DNA of 64,000 nt from Hyperoodon ampullatus (lineage: Eukaryota > Chordata > Mammalia > Artiodactyla > Ziphiidae). The notes under the pieces were generated by a model that ran no database searches, had not been told where the DNA came from, and worked only from the letters and a program-made list of their open reading frames with translations. Positions 59,947 to 64,000 of this stretch are shown piece after piece. The translations under genes and the position numbers were made by a program. The DNA lies in assembly GCA_949752795.1 (NCBI GenBank), contig OX457061.1:127191530-127255529 (forward strand), given 5' to 3'. Numbering within the stretch: the first letter of the stretch is position 1; the number at the start of each line of letters is the position of its first letter.

Positions 59947-60155
59947 GGCTTCCCTGGTGGTGCAGTGGTTGAGAGTCCGCCTGCCGACGCAGGGGACACG
60001 GGTTCGTGCCCCGGTCCGGGAAGATCCCACATGCCGCGGAGCGGCTGGGCCCGTGAGCCATGGCCGCCGAGCCTGCGCGTCCGGAGCCTGTGCTCCGCAA
60101 CGGGAGAGGCCACAGCAGTGAGAGGCCCGCGTACCGCAAAAAAAAAAAAAAAAAA
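59947..60155 (+). mobile_element. CHR-type SINE, least diverged copy
   Basis: Complete sense SINE with nearly all CpGs intact and a clean A tail (60,138-60,157). A perfect 10-bp duplication AAGAAATGGG at 59,937-59,946 and 60,156-60,165. CpG retention suggests that it is among the younger insertions here and a candidate for presence/absence polymorphism between cetacean species. Confidence 0.96.
59959..60012 (+). promoter_or_regulatory. RNA polymerase III A and B boxes of the SINE
   Basis: A-box-like TGGTGCAGTGGTTGAGAGTC at about 59,957-59,976 and B-box-like GGTTCGTGCCCC at 60,001-60,012, at the spacing expected for a tRNA-derived type 2 promoter. The B box differs from the ideal GGTTCGANNCC at one position. 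Confidence 0.6.
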
Positions 60156-60379
60156 AAGAAATGGGTCTGCCCTTAGACTCTGTGACCTTGGACAATGTTT
60201 TATAGTTCTCTTTGGTTTTACTCTCTCTTCTGTAAAATGACTGTATTAATAATAAATTCCTCACCATTTTATTTGAGAACAAATTCAGAGGAGACCTTCA
60301 GTGTGTTCAGCACAGTGCCCGGTCCATGGTAATCACGAGGTGCACCTGAACCTGGACTAGCAATGGTTTTATAATACTA

Positions 60380-60668
60380 ATTAAACAAGGAGGCCATTCC
60401 ACAGAGGCAGCCTGTGTGAGCAAACCAACCCTCCACGTGCCTCAAGATTAAGAAATCCAAACAGACAACTGATCTTCCCTAATAAGGCGCCACTTAAGCT
60501 GTAGCCAATCGGAGAATTGCCCTGCTTTGCTTCTGTGTCTTCTCTACAAAAGCCTGGCCCCCAGCTCCTGGCGGCGGGGCCTCCCGACCACTCCTGCCGT
60601 GGCCTCGCCTGACTTGAGTCAAATAAGTTCTTAAGTTTTTAATATGCCACAACATATCTTTTAACAGC
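60380..60668 (+). mobile_element. LTR-like segment (endogenous retrovirus solo LTR candidate)
   Basis: AGCCAATCGGAGAATTGCCC (CCAAT-type box), followed about 40 bases later by TCTACAAAAGCCTGGCC (TATA-like), a GC-rich stretch and then CAAATAAGTTCTTAAGTTTT, is the usual order of an ERV LTR U3-R-U5. I cannot name the family or fix the ends. No retroviral coding sequence is seen beside it. Confidence 0.35.
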
Positions 60669-60669
60669 A

Positions 60670-61875
60670 TTAAGATTTGTATTTGTATTGTGTGCATCAT
60701 GTAAAACCTTCTATGGTTTCATAACTTGTCCTTGAAAATTGCTTATTTACACAATAAATATTGCATATATACTCTACACAAACAATACCCCCTGGCACAT
60801 GGACCGAGGAAGAGTTATCCTGTGATCAGCTGAGTATGACCTGAGCCCTGGGTTCCTGGGAAGTGGGGAAGGTTGAAGGAATCCTGTCTCGCCCCTTCTG
60901 GGCTCCAGGGTGAGGAATCTCCCCGAGACCAGGCGGCACTCAGGCACAACCCCCTTGTTCACCTGTGACAGCGCCGGACACAACCTGTCCAAATCCCCGT
61001 TCTCTGCTGTCTTCTAACAGATTAGCTGGACTGTCTCGTACCCACTGATCCATGGGAACAAAACGCTTGCTAAGCAAACTTTGGTTAAGCATCTGTTCTT
61101 CCCCCAGGCCCTACACCTGGGCCCCACCGCAGCCCGAGCCAGCAGACGGCCCCCCTCAACTCCCTGAGGACCCCTCCCGGAACAGACTGGCCTCAAGGTG
61201 GCCATGGTCCCAACCCCACCTCTCAGCCCAGGTCTCCACTCTTGGTCTTTCTAGCCTTTCTACACTTCTCTTAAAAGAAACCCACTTTCACCCTAATTCT
61301 TGACCTTGAAGATCTTACGGTCACCGTGTTGAATGGGAGCAGAATTTGTCCTTCTTGGCATCAGGATGACTTTAGTCTGATTGTTTTTAGGACACAGCAG
61401 ATGCGGGGAAAGCTCAGAAAACCAAGTAGAAGTCACCCTTTTGTAAGAGGCGTTTACAAGGGAAATCTCCATCTATCTGTAAGAGTGTCTCCATACCAGC
61501 AAGAGGAGGGTAATCCCCAGGAACTCTTATCAGTGGGGAAGGCATCAGTTTAAATCTGCATCACAGCCTTTAGCCGGATATGATATTTAAGGTGATGACT
61601 GGGGCCATTTCAGAGTTACTCAGTTTTACTGGATCTCCCCATGTATACAGGAGGTATACTTATCAAGCTTACGTTTGGTTTTCTACTGTTGTCTCAACCA
61701 AGAACCTAAAAGGGTAGAGGGAAAATTACTTCCCGTCCCCTAGAGTGTTCTCCCAAATACAATATCCTCCTCCCCCTGTTGTAATAGGGCACCTCCACCC
61801 ACCAGCACACACAACAATCCTTTCCAATTGCTGGAAAGAAACGTTTTCCTCAACGCCTTAGGGCTTCTGGCTGGG
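60670..61875. other. Intergenic sequence, nothing identified
   Basis: Balanced to GC-rich composition with short frames (61,052-61,303; 61,326-61,553) that show no domain. It could include decayed internal ERV sequence between the LTR-like segments, but I cannot support this. Confidence 0.4.
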
Positions 61876-61879
61876 TCTG

Positions 61880-62425
61880 AAAATTACACTGACGAAGGCA
61901 GATGGACAGGAGAAAAGCCTACATATTTATTAATATAAGTTTCACGTGACGTGGGCGCCTCCATAAGGACACGAGGACCCGAAGAAACAGACCTGAGCAC
62001 GTGATGCTGGGTGCGGTGCAGAGTGGGCAGCCGTGGAGGACGGCGGGTCTCGGGGAGGGTGAGTGATGGAGTAACTGGGGGGTCAGCAAGGCCTGCTTGT
62101 CGGGACTCTTCCCGGTTCCCTCCGTGTGTGGAGATGCAGATGTTCTTTTCCTCTGGGTGTGCAGAGGGCACCTCTCACCTGAGGGCTTTGTGACCTGCTT
62201 CAGGGGAGAGAGGTGGGGGAAGCTCAGAGGGAACTTCATGCTTCCGCCATTTTCTCAAACTCCGTCAACTTAAAATATCCACATCCCAAGGTGCCATATT
62301 TGGGGTATCATGTCCTGAACCCCATCAGAATAAAGTCTCTCCTTACTAAGTCTGGATGTGTTTTTTATTTGACACCTGTCACAGGTGTGGGTCGGACTCC
62401 CTAGTTGGTTCTCCACAGACCGAAC
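61880..62425 (+). mobile_element. LTR-like segment (possible endogenous retrovirus)
   Basis: The order GCAGATGGACAGGAGAAAAG, GCTTCCGCCATTTTCTCAAA, TTAAAATATCCACATCCCAA, GGGTATCATGTCCTGAACCC and CAGAATAAAGTCTCTCCTTA (polyadenylation signal at about 62,330) resembles a mammalian ERV LTR. It has high CpG content. Family and boundaries uncertain. Confidence 0.4.
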
Positions 62426-62859
62426 CAGCAAAAGTTGGTAGGTAGTCACCCTGTCTCTTCCTTCCTCTCGTTAAGAAAAAATTAGACCCTGTCAAAGGGT
62501 CCAGACTGCAAGATGGAGTCGCTGATGCTAAGCTCCATGTCTGCAAATGGAAATTTACCTATTTCTATGCTGGGCTCTCCCCGAAAAGGGAGTCCCAGGC
62601 CAACCAGTCCCGTTTGCTGTTCAGCACAAGTCACCTGACCTACCCCGGGACTTCCGCTCGCTCCGGGTGAGGAAAGTGACTCTGCTTTCCCAGTCGGCAA
62701 ACGCACAGTGTAACTTCCTGTTCCTGCTGTAGATGGAATAATAAACAACCTATAACAGGAATAGCAAAGAGTTTTGAGCCAAACTGAGGACTCTAGCTCA
62801 GGAAATGCAGATTAAAGAAGCACATGAATTGTTTTCCTCCAGGCTACGAGGGGTAAGCT

Positions 62860-63715
62860 TATCAAGGCAAAAACTATGAAGTTATATAAGCTGTTTATCA
62901 TGAATCAGGATCGGTGCTGCAAGAATTAAGCGTGCTCGTTAAGCAGGGATTGGTTGGGGTGTGAATCGGTTCCCCAGTTACAAAGGAGAGACCTCGGGAC
63001 CATAAGGGTGCAGCTGCCAGCTGCTGCAGATACTGTTTTGAGAAAGGCTGGTGGTGTCCTTGAGTTTGATACAATTTAGGGAAAATTCAAGTTCTCAGGG
63101 ATGCAGGAATGTGTCTGAAACCACATCCACAAAGGCCACCCAACTCCATTTTGGATGCCTAAACCACGGTGACTCCATTTCAATTTTTTTTTTTTTTTTG
63201 CGGTACGCGGGCCTCTCACTGTCGTGGCCTCTCCCGTTGCGGAGCACAGGCTCCGGACGCCCAGGCTCAGCGGCCATGGCTCACGGGCCCAGCCGCTCCG
63301 CGGCATGTGGGATCTTCCCAGACCGGGGCACGAACCCGTGTCCCCTGCGTCGGCAGGCGGACTCTCAACCACTGCGCCACCAGGGAAGCCCCATTTCAAT
63401 TTTTAAAAGCACTCTTTTCTTCAATGCTGGAAGCAGATGCATGATGCCTGTTTGACAGGCCACAAGACAGTTGTTCTAGTTGAAGTTAAACCGCGTATAA
63501 GCCAGAATGACTTCCCCACCCTCAATATGTGAACATTTCTTCCGTCACTGCTCACTTTGATCTATAAAACTCTCTCACTTTACAACTCTTTGGAGCTCCC
63601 TTTCTCTTTTCTGGACTGGATGCTTCCTGGCTCATGAATCCTTAAATACAGGCCAGTACATCAAAAATTAAGTGTCCGTGAAATTTTCTTTTAACAATTC
63701 AAAGATTAACTGTTT
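62860..63715 (+). mobile_element. LTR-like segment split by a SINE
   Basis: ATGACTTCCCCACCCTCAAT, GATCTATAAAACTCTCTCAC (TATA-like at about 63,563), CTTTTCTGGACTGGATGCTT, CCTGGCTCATGAATCCTTAA and a tail ending TTTTCTTTTAACAATTC at about 63,700 are in the order of an ERV LTR. The SINE at 63,184-63,390 interrupts it. No viral protein frame is visible. Confidence 0.5.
63184..63390 (-). mobile_element. CHR-type SINE, antisense
   Basis: T run 63,184-63,199, then GCGGTACGCGGGCCTCTCAC to AGGGAAGCC at 63,390. Perfect CCATTTCAATTTT duplication on both sides. High CpG retention. Confidence 0.96.
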
Positions 63716-64000
63716 TTATGCATCACCTGAACAGTGGGCACCTTTAATTTCAATATCTGAATTTCCAAAAAAGGAAACTTTCCCCCTGCTCCAACACTGC
63801 TCTGAGGTCTCCTAAAGATCATTTGCTCTGAGCATCTAAGCTTCACTTTCCCCTCTGAAAGGACTAAAACTGGAAACAAAGCTTTTTTACCTTGATTTTC
63901 ATAGTAATAGCGCACCAAATGTAGCTGTGCAGTGCAGACCTTTCCTGAAACTGTGAGGCAAGACAAAGTACCCTAGCACAGGGCAGCACGTCATTTAATA
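63716..64000. other. Intergenic sequence to the window end
   Basis: Nothing recognised. Confidence 0.5.

Noticed and set aside
1..64000. CRISPR arrays, operons or bacterial features
   Set aside because: Base composition, LINE/SINE content and lack of dense genes show vertebrate nuclear DNA. No spaced direct-repeat array is present.

Overview
This window is vertebrate nuclear DNA, almost certainly from a cetacean (whale or dolphin). The main evidence is at least fifteen copies of tRNA-Glu-derived CHR-type SINEs, most of them the roughly 200-bp form with a CGCGTACCGC(A)n tail that is typical of cetacean genomes. They sit among cetartiodactyl-type LINE-1 (L1) elements. I saw no BovB LINE or Bov-tA SINE, which argues against a ruminant. 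These family attributions come from recognition, not from a database search.

I found no confidently supportable host protein-coding gene, rRNA, tRNA gene or CRISPR array. Almost all longer open frames are remnants of L1 ORF1/ORF2 or readings through SINEs. The layout has three broad zones.

(1) Positions 1-26,700 are a dense pile-up of L1. There is a nested ORF2 copy (1-4503) broken by an antisense L1 end and two SINEs, then an older copy (4504-7062). A copy with a 5'UTR and a large internal deletion follows (7063-8770), then ancient L1 remnants to 11,660. Later come short 3' ends, a SINE joined directly to an L1 3' half (16,249-18,500), the 5' half of an L1 with 5'UTR, ORF1 and endonuclease joined to a SINE (20,226-23,293), and an independent 5'-truncated L1 (24,034-26,690).

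(2) Positions 26,700-34,850 are mostly unique AT-rich sequence with three antisense SINEs and small GC-richer islands. Some islands look exon-like: 27,750-27,944, 30,037-30,207 and 31,588-31,736 on the minus strand, and 29,220-29,404 on the plus strand. These are the only hints of a host transcription unit, and they are weak.

(3) Positions 34,850-64,000 are unique intergenic sequence with old repeats: HAL1/ancient L1, a Tigger-type DNA transposon, L2, MIR, L1ME-like antisense ends, younger L1 3' ends, SINEs and, near the right end, LTR-like segments.

The most interesting structures are products of retrotransposition. They are a 77-bp duplication flanking an L1 insertion, two reciprocal SINE/L1 junctions, internally deleted L1 copies, and two L1 5'UTRs that share about 134 bp and then diverge abruptly. 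Two clean inverted repeats, a 30-bp minisatellite and a duplicated E-box palindrome are also worth a look. I saw no sign of a novel multigene system.
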